A stretch of DNA of 64,000 nt from JBHHUI01 sp965248775 (GCA_965248775.1 OZ252150.1:62001-126000); one strand, 5' to 3'; counted from the stretch's first letter, positions 40,999 to 51,017 are shown. Translations and numbers: made by a program. Notes: generated by a model from the sequence alone, not told the origin.

Positions 40999-42470
40999 TC
41001 GTCTCCTTGCAGAACCTTTTCAGCCAAAGCCAGGCGTGCCAACACTGTCTCGCGGCCGACGATTTCCATGGTTTCAAATAAAGGCGGGCTGACTCGTTGG
41101 CCTGTGACTGCCATCCGGATGGGTCCGAAGAGCTGCCCGGCTTTCAGTTCGAGTTCCTCAGCCAGAGTTCTCAGGGCGCTATGCGTTGTGTCATGATCAA
41201 ACTCGGAGACACCTTCGAGTACTATCCGCGCGCGTTTAACAGCATTAAGTGTATCCTGTGCAGTGAGTTTCTTTGCTATGAGATTTTCGAATACGAGCTC
41301 GACCTGATCTCGAAAAAGAAAACTGATCCAATCTGGCGCATCTTCGAATGTCACCAGACGTTCCCGAATGAGGGGGATAGCTTTTCTGAGGATTTCTTCA
41401 TCTACCGTAAGACTAGCAGCCTCCAGAAAGGGACGTACACCGGCGACAATCGCATCTGTGGAAAGTTGGCGCACATACTTGCCCTGGAAATGATCCAGCC
41501 GGGCAAAATCAACCGCAGCCGGGGATGGGTTGAGTTTCGCAAGCGAGAACTTCTCGATCAGTTCCGCGAGCGTGAAATCGTCTGTGCGGTCGTCAAAGCT
41601 CCAGCCCATGAGCGAAATCCAGTTCACAATCGCTTCTGGCAGGTAGCCTAATTCGCGCAACTCGCGTACGAATATGGAATGTCCCTCTTTCTCCCGCAAT
41701 TCGGCTGACTCGCGTTTGCTCATCTTGCCTTTACCGCTTGGCTTTTTGAAAACGGACAGATGGCACCAGACTGGTTCATCCCAGCCGAAGGCACGGTAAA
41801 TGAGCGCATGGCGCGGCAGGCTTGGGAGCCATTCCTCGCTGCGCATCACGTGGGTGATCTCCATCTCATGATCATCCACCATTGCAGCCAGATGGTAGAC
41901 CGCCATGCCGTCAGATTTGAGCAGTACAAAATCATCGATGGTGCTGTTGTCGACAGTAATCTCCCCGCGCACGTAATCCTGCACGATGGTGTTGCCTTCG
42001 CGAGGCGCTTCGAAGCGCACGACGCTACTTTCTCCGGCCGCGAGCCGCGATTTGATTTCCTCTGCATCCAGGTGGCGACAATGTCCGTCGTAACGGTTTT
42101 GTTCTCTGTGGACTTTATTTAATCTCTCTCGACTGCAGAAACAATTGTAGGCATGCCCTAACTCAATGAGTTTTTCGGCGTGCTCGCGATGCTGCTTGGT
42201 CCGTTCTGATTGTACGTAGGGCGCAGCCGGACCACCGACCTCCGGACCCTCATCCCATTGCAAGCCCAGCCAGCGTAGCCCGTCTTTCAGGTCCAGTTCA
42301 GCATCGTCCACGAAACGTTCGCGGTCGGTGTCCTCGATCCGCAAGATGAACTGGCCACCAGTTTGTTTCGCCAGTAGATAGTTGTACAGGGCAGTACGGG
42401 CACCCCCAATATGCAGATAGCCGGTGGGTGAGGGAGCAAACCGAACGCGGACAGGAGGAAGATCAGACAT
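40995..42470 (-). CDS. gltX: Glutamyl-tRNA synthetase
   Basis: A 491-residue class I synthetase: VRVRFAPSPTGYLHIGGART (HIGH signature HIGG), FILRIEDTDRERFVDDAELD, VYHLAAMVDDHEMEITHVMR and the KMSKS loop KGKMSKRESAEL. I start at ATG 42470 (MSDLPPVRVRF); the frame reaches 42539 through palindromic sequence. With a separate GlnRS nearby, this GluRS need not mischarge tRNA-Gln. It overlaps rocD by four bases. Confidence 0.94.
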   Translation of the reverse strand: MSDLPPVRVRFAPSPTGYLHIGGARTALYNYLLAKQTGGQFILRIEDTDRERFVDDAELDLKDGLRWLGLQWDEGPEVGGPAAPYVQSERTKQHREHAEKLIELGHAYNCFCSRERLNKVHREQNRYDGHCRHLDAEEIKSRLAAGESSVVRFEAPREGNTIVQDYVRGEITVDNSTIDDFVLLKSDGMAVYHLAAMVDDHEMEITHVMRSEEWLPSLPRHALIYRAFGWDEPVWCHLSVFKKPSGKGKMSKRESAELREKEGHSIFVRELRELGYLPEAIVNWISLMGWSFDDRTDDFTLAELIEKFSLAKLNPSPAAVDFARLDHFQGKYVRQLSTDAIVAGVRPFLEAASLTVDEEILRKAIPLIRERLVTFEDAPDWISFLFRDQVELVFENLIAKKLTAQDTLNAVKRARIVLEGVSEFDHDTTHSALRTLAEELELKAGQLFGPIRMAVTGQRVSPPLFETMEIVGRETVLARLALAEKVLQGDE

Positions 42471-42488
42471 AGAAGGGGAGAAAATACC

Positions 42489-42575
42489 GGTCGGCGAGAC
42501 CGACGTTGAATCCAGATTTTCGCGACGCATTCGCGTCACGCTCTACGTGGATTCTACTTCAGAATCCGATACGTT
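42489..42575. repeat. Palindromic cluster between gltX and rodA
   Basis: GTCGG/CCGAC around CGAGA lies near 42490-42504, GACGC/GCGTC near 42524-42537, and GAATCCA/TGGATTC arms enclose the latter at about 42508-42555. It may be a terminator or processing region after rodA. Confidence 0.5.
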
Positions 42576-43698
42576 TATGACGCAATGCTACACTCTGAAC
42601 GAGACCGATCCCGACAAAGAATGTTAGCAAAGAACTGCCACCATAACTTACAAATGGAAAGGGCAAGCCGGTCACAGGCATCATATTGAGGTTCATGCCA
42701 ACGTTTACTAACATTTGAAAGAAAAGGACCGCTGCAAAACCGTAGCACATGTATGCCCCAAAGCGGTCACCAGCAATTCGCGCGATCCGCAGGATGCGGA
42801 TGACCACTAACGTAAATACGGCCAGCATGATCAGAACGCCTACAAGCCCCAATTCTGATGCCGTCGCAGAAAAAATGAAATCCGTGTGACGCACTTTCAG
42901 GAAGCGGAGCTGCACCTGTGAAGCCTGACTGTAGCCGGCTCCGAATAAGCCGCCCGATCCAATACTAATCAATGCCTGATTGATATTAAATTGTGCGCCC
43001 GGATCAAGCGACGGATTTATGAAATTGAGAATACGGGCGCGTTGGAATCCGGCCATCAGATTCCAAATGATTGGCAAGGCTATGATTCCGGAGCCGACGA
43101 AAATGCCGATGTGTCGCCAACGTAGCCCGGCCGCCCAGGCCATGCTGAACCAGATAATCATAATAGTAATGGAGGTACTTAGATCGGGCTGTGCCAAGAT
43201 AAGTGCCACTGGCAGACCTGCATAAATAATAGATGCGATCACCCAACGGAATTGGGAGAGTTTCTCGTGGTTGCGCGCAAAAAACGTCGCCACCCAGATA
43301 ATGCTGCCAATCTTCGCCATTTCTGATGGTTGAATAAAGAACAGGCCAAAGAAATCGATCCAACGCTGCGCGCCGAACGCAGCCAGACCAAGCAAAAACA
43401 CGGCCGATAGCCAGAGGAATACTCCGCCATACAACCACTGTGCCAAACTTTGCCAGTAGCGGTAATCAATTGCTGTCACGATAAACATGATGATTACACC
43501 CGCGACCCCAAACTGAATTTGCTTTACCGGCAGTTCAGATAGACTCGGGCTGTCCAGTGTGGTCGAGCCGATCATAGCAACGCCAAAGAAAACCAAAAAT
43601 GCCACGGCTGCCAGCAAGATAGCATCGAAATGCTGCCAGATGCGCCGCGTTGGAGCTTGAAGCACCTGAAGGGTGGAGTGAGGTTGTAAAGTAGCCAC
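42559..43698 (-). CDS. rodA: Rod-shape SEDS peptidoglycan polymerase RodA
   Basis: A 379-residue SEDS protein with about ten membrane helices. Family motifs: GAQRWIDFFGLFFIQPSEMAK, ILAQPDLSTSITIMIIWFSM, INQALISIGSGGLFGAGYSQ, TDFIFSATASELGLVGVLIM and LPFPFVSYGGSSLL. RodA polymerises glycan strands with PBP2 under MreB control. The gene follows minE and lies in the same strand block as mrdA. The shorter sequence and the division-cluster context cannot fully exclude FtsW, but the mrdA/mreCD linkage favours RodA. Confidence 0.88.
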   Translation of the reverse strand: MATLQPHSTLQVLQAPTRRIWQHFDAILLAAVAFLVFFGVAMIGSTTLDSPSLSELPVKQIQFGVAGVIIMFIVTAIDYRYWQSLAQWLYGGVFLWLSAVFLLGLAAFGAQRWIDFFGLFFIQPSEMAKIGSIIWVATFFARNHEKLSQFRWVIASIIYAGLPVALILAQPDLSTSITIMIIWFSMAWAAGLRWRHIGIFVGSGIIALPIIWNLMAGFQRARILNFINPSLDPGAQFNINQALISIGSGGLFGAGYSQASQVQLRFLKVRHTDFIFSATASELGLVGVLIMLAVFTLVVIRILRIARIAGDRFGAYMCYGFAAVLFFQMLVNVGMNLNMMPVTGLPFPFVSYGGSSLLTFFVGIGLVQSVALRHKRIGF

Positions 43699-43774
43699 TT
43701 GATGAATGCGGATTTTCGGTTGGGAGCGCGGAATGGAAAATCAGGAGTTTAGTCTGAAATCCGTCAGCCGAATT

Positions 43775-44050
43775 CTATCTGCGTCTGCGTGTGCGGGGTG
43801 TTTGGCTGAGCGGAATGTCAGCCACCAAGCGATTTTCGCGCGCCTCGCGAGTCAAATGGATGTCGACCATATCGCGGTCGAAGTCTAGATAGCGGGCGAT
43901 GACACTGATGATGTCGTCGCGCATCTGCTCGACGATTGCCGGCGAGATGTCTGTGCGGTCATGCACCAATACCAGCTTAAGCCGTTCTTTGGCGACTTCC
44001 TTACTCTTGGGATGGTTACGTCCTATCAGACGGCCCCAGACGTTCGCCAT
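43775..44050 (-). CDS. minE: Cell-division topological specificity factor MinE
   Basis: A 91-residue protein with the MinE pattern: AKERLKLVLVHDRTDISPAI (MinD-contact helix/strand) and EQMRDDIISVIARYLDFDRD, then VDIHL. MinE stimulates MinD ATPase and drives it off the membrane. It starts two bases after the minD stop. The C-terminal Arg-rich tail (TPRTRRRR) is an extension. Confidence 0.9.
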   Translation of the reverse strand: MANVWGRLIGRNHPKSKEVAKERLKLVLVHDRTDISPAIVEQMRDDIISVIARYLDFDRDMVDIHLTREARENRLVADIPLSQTPRTRRRR

Positions 44051-44051
44051 A

Positions 44052-44852
44052 CTAATTCCTTCGTCCTACCAGTCGGCCAATACGGGACAGTAAACCTGTT
44101 TCCGCTTCAAATTCCAGATACGGCACTTCGTCACCGTTGAGGCGGCGCGCAATATTGCGGAACGCCTGCCCCGCGTTCGACTTGCCATTGAGCGCAATCG
44201 GCTCGCCGCGATTGCTGCCAACCAGGATACTATCATCTTCCGGGACGATACCGAGCAGGTCAATCGCCAGAACATCTAATACATCTTCCGTGTCGAGCGC
44301 ATCACCGCGCCGCACCATATCCGGGCGTATTCGATTTACGATAAGTACCGCCGGGCCTTTCTGCTCTGCTTCAATTAGGCCAATTATACGGTCAGCGTCG
44401 CGTACAGCAGAGACTTCTGGATTGGTGACCACAATGACCTGATCAGCCGGAGCAATGGCATTGCGGAAACCGCGTTCAATTCCGGCCGGTGAATCGATGA
44501 CAATCCAGTCGAAATCGGGGCGCAACTCGTCCGCCAGGCGGACCACATCCGAAGGGCTAATTGCCGATTTATCGCGTGTCTGCGCCGCCGGTATGAGATA
44601 CAGTTCCGAGACGCGCTTGTCTTTGATCATGGCTTGTCGCAGACGGCACTGGCCTTCGATGACATGTACGATGTCGTATACGATGCGGTTTTCCAAACCC
44701 ATCACCACATCGAGATTGCGCAGGCCGATATCCAAATCGAGGCAGACTACGCGCTGCCCCTCCTTAGCCAGAGCAGCTCCAATGTTAGCAACAGCGGTTG
44801 TTTTACCGACACCGCCTTTGCCCGAAGTCATGGTGACTACAGTACCGCCCAT
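44052..44852 (-). CDS. minD: Septum-site-determining ATPase MinD
   Basis: A 266-residue ParA/MinD ATPase: deviant Walker A TSGKGGVGKTTAVANIGAAL, DLDIGLRNLDVVMGLENRIV, DWIVIDSPAGIERGF and VVTNPEVSAVRDADRIIGL. The C-terminal amphipathic helix (LLSRIGRLVGRRN) is the membrane-targeting sequence. It is the middle gene of minC-minD-minE. Confidence 0.93.
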   Translation of the reverse strand: MGGTVVTMTSGKGGVGKTTAVANIGAALAKEGQRVVCLDLDIGLRNLDVVMGLENRIVYDIVHVIEGQCRLRQAMIKDKRVSELYLIPAAQTRDKSAISPSDVVRLADELRPDFDWIVIDSPAGIERGFRNAIAPADQVIVVTNPEVSAVRDADRIIGLIEAEQKGPAVLIVNRIRPDMVRRGDALDTEDVLDVLAIDLLGIVPEDDSILVGSNRGEPIALNGKSNAGQAFRNIARRLNGDEVPYLEFEAETGLLSRIGRLVGRRN

Positions 44853-44860
44853 CTTTTATC

Positions 44861-45550
44861 CTATCTTCTGCTGCGCTTAAATTCTTTGGCAGGCCAGCGC
44901 TCGGCCACAATTTGCCCGTCTTTCACCTGCGCCATCTCAGGCTCAGGCTTGCCACGCCGTTTTGGGGAGGTGGCAATCCGGCTGCCGATCCGTAACTGCG
45001 TCGGCGACAGGTCCAGTGCGCAGATGATCGCTTTCTCGTCGCCATCTGCTCCGGCATGCACCAAGCCAAGTAGACGACCCCAGACAACTACATCGCCATC
45101 GGCAACGACTTCTGCACCGGCGTTTACATCACCCACGACTACAACATGGCCTTCGTGATAAATCGAACGGCCAGAACGCAAGGTGCGCCGCACCAAAACG
45201 GCATCGCTCCCCTCCTCTTCGGGATCGATTTCTGGGATTGGCGGCGGGGGTGGCTTGGGAAGAGTGGTTTCCAGCCCGAGAGATCGTGCCGCATTTTCGG
45301 TGACGATTGACTCGGTCAGGATCGCCCAGAGGGAGAGATCCATATCGCCGAGTTGGTCTCGTAAGCGACCGAGGTCGGCTGCACCGAGTGTGCGTCCACC
45401 AACCTGCAATGCAACGCGCGCCCCCTTGAAGAAGTCACCCCCCTCAATGAGTTTTTCACCCAACGCACTTTCGACATCGTCCCAAGGACCGTCCGGCAGG
45501 GTGAGTAGTAGTCCTTCGTTTATCCCTTTTAAGTCTATCGTTGGAGGCAT
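44861..45550 (-). CDS. minC: Septum-site-determining inhibitor MinC
   Basis: A 229-residue protein. The N-domain (IDLKGINEGLLLTLPDGPWD, GARVALQVGGRTLG) is followed by a Pro/Glu linker and the C-terminal beta-helix: LRSGRSIYHEGHVVVVGDVN, AGAEVVADGDVVVWGRLLGL, VHAGADGDEKAIICALDLSPTQ. The latter is the MinD-binding, FtsZ-inhibiting part. It is first in the min operon; a TATAAT lies 35 bases upstream. Confidence 0.9.
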   Translation of the reverse strand: MPPTIDLKGINEGLLLTLPDGPWDDVESALGEKLIEGGDFFKGARVALQVGGRTLGAADLGRLRDQLGDMDLSLWAILTESIVTENAARSLGLETTLPKPPPPPIPEIDPEEEGSDAVLVRRTLRSGRSIYHEGHVVVVGDVNAGAEVVADGDVVVWGRLLGLVHAGADGDEKAIICALDLSPTQLRIGSRIATSPKRRGKPEPEMAQVKDGQIVAERWPAKEFKRSRR

Positions 45551-45584
45551 GGACGAGTTATGGGACTATGGCATGCGATGTCGG

Positions 45585-45593
45585 ATTATAGCA
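45585..45593 (-). promoter_or_regulatory. Extended -10 promoter of the min operon
   Basis: The minus strand reads TGCTATAAT from 45593 to 45585. A clear -35 is not seen. The predicted start site gives a leader of about 28 nt for minC. Confidence 0.55.
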
Positions 45594-45696
45594 TTAAAAG
45601 AATCGCCACACACCCTGTATCTACGCCCATGTAGTAGTATTCGGCTTGTATATAGTGGAATCTCGACACAAGGCAGGAAAAAGAAATCTTGTTTTT

Positions 45697-48600
45697 TTAA
45701 CGCACCGACATGTTGCCGATCAAATATTTGTCATCAATTAATGCGCCACTTGTATTGATGACCGGAAGACGCTCCAACGTCGAGAGAAGATACCAGCCCA
45801 CCTGAACCTGATAGTCTCCGGTCGGGGCGTCGGCCGGAAGGTAAATTTCAATTCGATCTACGACAGGAGTGCCTGGTCGCCATTGAGTTGTGGGCAGCGT
45901 TCCCTGGACAGGCCAAGTGTCCACTTGTCCCTGTACAAGCCCGCCGGGGCCGAGCAGATGCAAGAACATTGTGAAATCATCCTGCATGTCGCGCAATCCC
46001 TGCCAACTTGCTGTTACAACAATGATATCTCCTGGCGACGCCACTTCATTTTCGATTCGCGAATCCTGCAACAAAATTTGATTATCGAAATTGACCGCAC
46101 CTGCGGCAATAGCAGCGCCCTCCAGCCGGATGGTTGCGATGTAGCAGGCTGTACTTACTAGCTGTAACCAGCCGCATTGTGAGGCTTGATCTGGACGTGC
46201 AACCTGAACATTTAGCTCAGTTGCATCCGTCGGCGCTTTAATCGATGTGCGGGTCGTAAAGACCGCGCCGGCCGGATATTTCGCTCCCGGAATATTTAGC
46301 GTTGTGATTCGATCCTGGACACTATCGATCGCTACTTCTGCTTCGGAGCCTCCGATCCAATACAAGATCAAATCGAAAAGGCTACCGGGTGCAACAGATT
46401 CTGGGGCGTCGTAACCAAGTAGCCAGAGGTCAGTACCAATTTTCATGCGCGCTGGCTGCGCGATTTCTGGTTCTGAACCAGGGGCCGTGACTTTTATCCT
46501 GGAAAGCGCTGCCCAATTCGAACTGGAATCATTCACAGCCAGCCCGGCCTCTGAAAAGGCCGGAAACAATCCGACCTGGAGTGTATATTCTCCCGGTACA
46601 AGAGAGTAGTCCAGTGGCAAAGTGTGATAGTCGGTGACGATTTGACCCGGTTGCCAGGCTGCTGTGGGGAACATATCTCCAACCGGAATCCTGCCGGCCC
46701 ACTCCCAAGCAAGATTGCCGGTATTTTCTATCAGGCGAAACTTGACAAGATAGTTCCTTGCGGGCGGCATCAGTGTCTGCCAAGCCAGAGTCACTTGGAC
46801 AGTCTCTCCTGGCAGGAACATGTCCGTATCATATCCAAAGGCCGACAACTCTATCTGTTCACCAAAGTTGATGTTCGTCGGCGTGAGCCAATCCGGTATG
46901 TCGGCCTCGGGCTGCACGCGCACCTTTGTGAGCGGTCCGACCGATCGAAGCTGATAAGTTCCCGCAAGGTGTGGGAGATACCTCCCTAGGTAGACTGGTT
47001 GCCTGCGGGCCAGTCGATAATCCAATTCGGCGCGATAAGCAGCTTCCGTTGGCAAGACAATGATGTCGAGATCGGTGCGTTGACCCTCGGCTGTTTGAAT
47101 GTAATAGAGCGGGGCGATCTTCTCGCTGTCTGCCAGGATCGCTGCATTTTCGGCCAGCGGCTGTGCAAGGATTTCATGACCGAGTTCATACGCCTGCCAT
47201 TCATCAGATTTGTCGACCAGAGAGAAATTGGTCCAAATGTTTGAGAGCGGTAGCATCGCGAAAGTCGTGAAGACCGTATAACGCACGATGTCGGCTGAGG
47301 CGGGGATGATCTTGACAAAAGTGTCGAGCACTTTCTGACTGCCAACTGCAATCCAGATCAACTGCACAAGATGGGCCGGTAGCAGGAACGAAGAAAAATC
47401 AGGATCAGGAACGTAAAACGCTGTGCCGAAATATGCGTATCCGAGCCAGGCCAATCCGGAGACGACAGCCAGGCGCCACCTCCGCAATGCAAGTTCCATG
47501 AATCCCAATATTCCTAATCCTGCTCCCGTCCATCCGAACTGCTCGAGAACTTTCCGGCCAATGATTTCGTAACGGCTGGCATCTTCGAGAAACGCAAATG
47601 GTCGTATTGCACCGTGCGCCTCACGTCCAGTGAGAAATCCGCTGAATTGTTCGAACGTAAGCAATTCACCACCGTTGACCGCGGGCCAGCGAATCGGCAG
47701 ATATATATAAAGTGCCAGCCCGCCGAAAAACAGCCCGATTGCCAAGAGCCACACCCGCCACGACAAGCGGGGACCTGCGATTGTGAGCAATGCGAGGCAG
47801 GTGAGCACAGCCGGAGTTAGAAGACCGGTTGTCAGATGGTTGGCAAATGATAGCCCTAACGCGAGTCCAAGCAATGGGATTAAATATGTTGGTGAGCCGC
47901 GCACAATGTTTACCAGATGCCTGTAAAGGGGCAGGAGCGCAGGCCCCAGCCAGCGCGCAATCGGCGTACGATCGGCCCGTTTATTTAGATTGTTAAGTAA
48001 CGCAGAGGCACTCTCGAAATTTAAATCTCGCTTCGGATTCTCTCGCGCTGATATTTGAAACAAGAGCCACAAGACAAGCCCGACAAGGAAAACATTCAGT
48101 GTATAGACCTCGGCTTCTACCGCCCGCGACCAAAGACCGAATGAGGTTGCGAGTGCGAGTGCCGCTAATGCGGCGATTGCTCGACTCACATTGAGCAGAC
48201 GAATCAGAGCGTATGCGATTAATGCACTGCACGCACCGAAAAACGCCGATGTCAGGTTGATGCGAAAGGCGTGTGTACCACCGACAGGCAGCCAGCTAAA
48301 AAGCTTTGCGATGAGCATGTAGAGCGGGTAACCACTGCCGTGATTCACCCCCAGCTTAAGCACATTAACCTGGAATTCGAACGTGTCCGCTCTTCCAACT
48401 GTCGGGGCAATTGTTTGTAGATATAGCCAGAAAAACGCAATGAAGATCATTGCAGGTAGCCCAAACTGCGGCCAGCTCCCCGCTGCCTGACCACTGCGCA
48501 CGAATTGGGCGGCGCGGAGCAACCACCAGCCGGCGAGCGCTGCGCCGAGCAAAGTCAGGCCGCGCAACGGATCGACGCCGGCCAGAACGACTGCGAGCAA

Positions 48601-48909
48601 TAATAATGTTAGTGGGATGTGCGTCGCTATGTCCGCGCGAATTGCAGCTCGCTGTACTGCACTGGAAGTTTGGTCTTGCAATCGGAGGAGAAAACGAGTC
48701 CAGGCGCGTGCTTGCAATACGAACAGGATACCTAGCAAAGCGGCCAATGCCAACGTTGCCGGCCATTGATTCAAAAATCCAAGTTGGAGCGGGAAATTCT
48801 CAAAGAGGACGCGAGAGAGACCGAATCCGAATAAGATTCCTGCAGCTGCGAGCGCTAATGTTTGGACTGGTGTCTGGAGACTAGAGCTTCTATTCAGGCC
48901 AATCTCCAA
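45697..48909 (-). CDS. DUF2723 (GT117-type) polytopic membrane protein
   Basis: A 1070-residue protein. The first ~570 residues form about 14 membrane helices with the DUF2723 blocks APTVGRADTFEFQVNVLKLG, VNHGSGYPLYMLIAKLFSWL and SRAVEAEVYTLNVFLVGLVL. The remaining ~450 residues are extracytoplasmic beta-rich modules (three segments resembling each other, e.g. FLPGETVQVTLAWQTLMPPA and GDIIVVTASWQGLRDMQDDF). DUF2723 proteins resemble GT-C enzymes that use lipid-phosphate sugars, some acting on proteins. It sits between mrdA and the min operon. Acceptor unknown. Confidence 0.8.
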   Translation of the reverse strand: MEIGLNRSSSLQTPVQTLALAAAGILFGFGLSRVLFENFPLQLGFLNQWPATLALAALLGILFVLQARAWTRFLLRLQDQTSSAVQRAAIRADIATHIPLTLLLLAVVLAGVDPLRGLTLLGAALAGWWLLRAAQFVRSGQAAGSWPQFGLPAMIFIAFFWLYLQTIAPTVGRADTFEFQVNVLKLGVNHGSGYPLYMLIAKLFSWLPVGGTHAFRINLTSAFFGACSALIAYALIRLLNVSRAIAALAALALATSFGLWSRAVEAEVYTLNVFLVGLVLWLLFQISARENPKRDLNFESASALLNNLNKRADRTPIARWLGPALLPLYRHLVNIVRGSPTYLIPLLGLALGLSFANHLTTGLLTPAVLTCLALLTIAGPRLSWRVWLLAIGLFFGGLALYIYLPIRWPAVNGGELLTFEQFSGFLTGREAHGAIRPFAFLEDASRYEIIGRKVLEQFGWTGAGLGILGFMELALRRWRLAVVSGLAWLGYAYFGTAFYVPDPDFSSFLLPAHLVQLIWIAVGSQKVLDTFVKIIPASADIVRYTVFTTFAMLPLSNIWTNFSLVDKSDEWQAYELGHEILAQPLAENAAILADSEKIAPLYYIQTAEGQRTDLDIIVLPTEAAYRAELDYRLARRQPVYLGRYLPHLAGTYQLRSVGPLTKVRVQPEADIPDWLTPTNINFGEQIELSAFGYDTDMFLPGETVQVTLAWQTLMPPARNYLVKFRLIENTGNLAWEWAGRIPVGDMFPTAAWQPGQIVTDYHTLPLDYSLVPGEYTLQVGLFPAFSEAGLAVNDSSSNWAALSRIKVTAPGSEPEIAQPARMKIGTDLWLLGYDAPESVAPGSLFDLILYWIGGSEAEVAIDSVQDRITTLNIPGAKYPAGAVFTTRTSIKAPTDATELNVQVARPDQASQCGWLQLVSTACYIATIRLEGAAIAAGAVNFDNQILLQDSRIENEVASPGDIIVVTASWQGLRDMQDDFTMFLHLLGPGGLVQGQVDTWPVQGTLPTTQWRPGTPVVDRIEIYLPADAPTGDYQVQVGWYLLSTLERLPVINTSGALIDDKYLIGNMSVR

Positions 48910-48928
48910 TCTCTAGTCTCTCGTCACA

Positions 48929-51016
48929 TTAGTTTCCTGCATTCGTCTCTTCTTCGGATGGGACTTCGACGTCCTCTTCGGGGATAATCTCCGTCTCATC
49001 CGGTCTCTCGGGGACAGATCCAGTTTCGTCGATCGATTTCAGGTCGAAGTAAGCTTGTATAATTTCTGTTACTACGGGTCCGGCAACTTTCGAGCCTTCC
49101 TCTCCATTGTAAATAAATGCAACGACTGCAATTTCGGGATCTTCGTAAGGCGCATAGCCGACGAACCAGGCGTGGGCTGGCCAGGCCCCAAATTGGCAAC
49201 GGTCCGCCGCTTGGGCAAGGTTGTCGCAATATTCAGCAGTGCCACTTTTGCCGCCCAAATTGATTTCGAATATAGAAAGGTCTTTGCCCGTACCGGTGGT
49301 CATCGCTTCGCGCATGCCTTGACTGATCAGATCGATGGTGAATTGCGAGAGGGGAGTTTTATGGATGATGCGTGGCTCAAAAGGTTGGACAACATTTCCC
49401 TCCCCATCACGCACTTCCCGGATTACTGTAGGTTGTATGAGCACGCCATCGCGATTAATAAAGGGTGTGTAGGAATTAAGAATCTGTAGTGGGGTGGCGA
49501 GGACAAAACCCTGTCCGATGGAAGCAATATAAGTATCACCAGTTGCCCAATTCTCGCCCAGATTCAGGCGTTTCCAATCGCGATTCGGGACTAGACCATC
49601 ACGTTCACCAGGCATCTCGATCCCCGTTGGCTCGTTGAAGCCAAGCATATTGGCATATTTATAGATGCGGTCGATGCCCAACCCAGTACCCGGCACACCA
49701 CCATCCTCGTAACCACCGCCCAGCGAGTAGAAATAAACGTCACAGGAATTCGCAAAGCCATCGATGAAATTCATGTCACCATGGCCGTCGCGATACCAGC
49801 AGACAACTTCGCGGGATCTCCCCGGATCGTTCGGAAAATAGCGGTTTGTGATCGTGATACGTCCCGGGTCAAAGATTTCCTGCTCAGGGGTGACCACACC
49901 CTCTTCCAAAGCGCCCGCAGCGATGACGATCTTGAAGACCGAACCCGGGGGATGTTCGGCGCTGATGGCCTGATTGAACAATGGCCGGTACGGATGTTCC
50001 AGCATATCAATGTAATAATTCACTGGTATGAACTGGGCGAAAAGTTGGTTGTCATAGGTGGGATATGAAACCATGGCGAGAATTTCACCTGTTTTGGGAT
50101 TCATCGCAATTGCTACACCGTTGTTCACTGTGCCCGCACCGCGAAACTGGTTCTCGATCTCGAGCCTGCGCCGTACTGCTGCTTCCGCTGCGGCTTGTAG
50201 GCGGACGTCGATAGTTAGAACAACGTCGTTGCCCGGTTCCGGCTGGCGCACATCCCCGACGGTGCGCAATTCAAGGCCGGCGACGTCTTCCTCGATCCGT
50301 TTGAGGCCATTGCGCCCTGCAAGAATATCCTGCATTGCAACTTCGATTCCGGCGTAACCGATCTTGTCACGCGAGGCATCGAAGCCAAGCTCGTCATAAA
50401 AATCTTCCACCTCCTGCGTTATCGGCCCCATGTAGCCGATCAGATGTGAGGTGACCGTTCCGGTGGGATAGTCGCGGAGTGGCCTCACATCAATATTTAC
50501 GCCCGGTAAGTCGCGCAGCTCCTCGCTCAGGATGAAGGCAACATCTTGCTCAATATCGGGTGCAACAACGACAGATTGATGTGGGGCGAGTGATTCCTGC
50601 AAATCGACAACGTTCTCAATCCCGGGCAGTGGAGAATCATCACCCAGCCGATTACCGGTTGCATTGCCCGCGTCCAGTGGCGGTGTATTGATGGGTACAT
50701 TTGTCAATTCGGAGATGCGGCGATAAATCTCCTGCAGCCTCACATCGTCATCCGGAAGTTGTGATGGGGTGATGGAAACATTGAAGGACGGAATATTGCG
50801 TGCGAGGATGACACCGTTGCGGTCGAAGATCACCCCCCGCGGTGCCGGCAGGTTTACTTCGGCTTCGCGATTTTCAATTGCTTCGGCGGCCAGCTCGTTG
50901 AAATCGATAACTTGTAATTGAATCAGCCGTGTGACAAAGGCGATCAGAACGATTCCGATGAGGACATAGAAGCCGGCCAGCCGTCCCCAGTCGATATGTT
51001 TTTGATCTGCGCTCAT
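48929..51016 (-). CDS. mrdA: Penicillin-binding protein 2 (rod-complex transpeptidase)
   Basis: A 695-residue class B PBP: one N-terminal membrane helix (~13-32), a dimerisation domain (LPAPRGVIFDRNGVILARNI) and a transpeptidase domain with SxxK in HPPGSVFKIV, SxN in NSCDVYFYSLG and KSG in LGGKSGTAEYC. The C-terminus is acidic. It crosslinks glycan made by RodA. It lies immediately after mreD, the usual mreC-mreD-mrdA order. Confidence 0.93.
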   Translation of the reverse strand: MSADQKHIDWGRLAGFYVLIGIVLIAFVTRLIQLQVIDFNELAAEAIENREAEVNLPAPRGVIFDRNGVILARNIPSFNVSITPSQLPDDDVRLQEIYRRISELTNVPINTPPLDAGNATGNRLGDDSPLPGIENVVDLQESLAPHQSVVVAPDIEQDVAFILSEELRDLPGVNIDVRPLRDYPTGTVTSHLIGYMGPITQEVEDFYDELGFDASRDKIGYAGIEVAMQDILAGRNGLKRIEEDVAGLELRTVGDVRQPEPGNDVVLTIDVRLQAAAEAAVRRRLEIENQFRGAGTVNNGVAIAMNPKTGEILAMVSYPTYDNQLFAQFIPVNYYIDMLEHPYRPLFNQAISAEHPPGSVFKIVIAAGALEEGVVTPEQEIFDPGRITITNRYFPNDPGRSREVVCWYRDGHGDMNFIDGFANSCDVYFYSLGGGYEDGGVPGTGLGIDRIYKYANMLGFNEPTGIEMPGERDGLVPNRDWKRLNLGENWATGDTYIASIGQGFVLATPLQILNSYTPFINRDGVLIQPTVIREVRDGEGNVVQPFEPRIIHKTPLSQFTIDLISQGMREAMTTGTGKDLSIFEINLGGKSGTAEYCDNLAQAADRCQFGAWPAHAWFVGYAPYEDPEIAVVAFIYNGEEGSKVAGPVVTEIIQAYFDLKSIDETGSVPERPDETEIIPEEDVEVPSEEETNAGN

Positions 51017-51017
51017 G

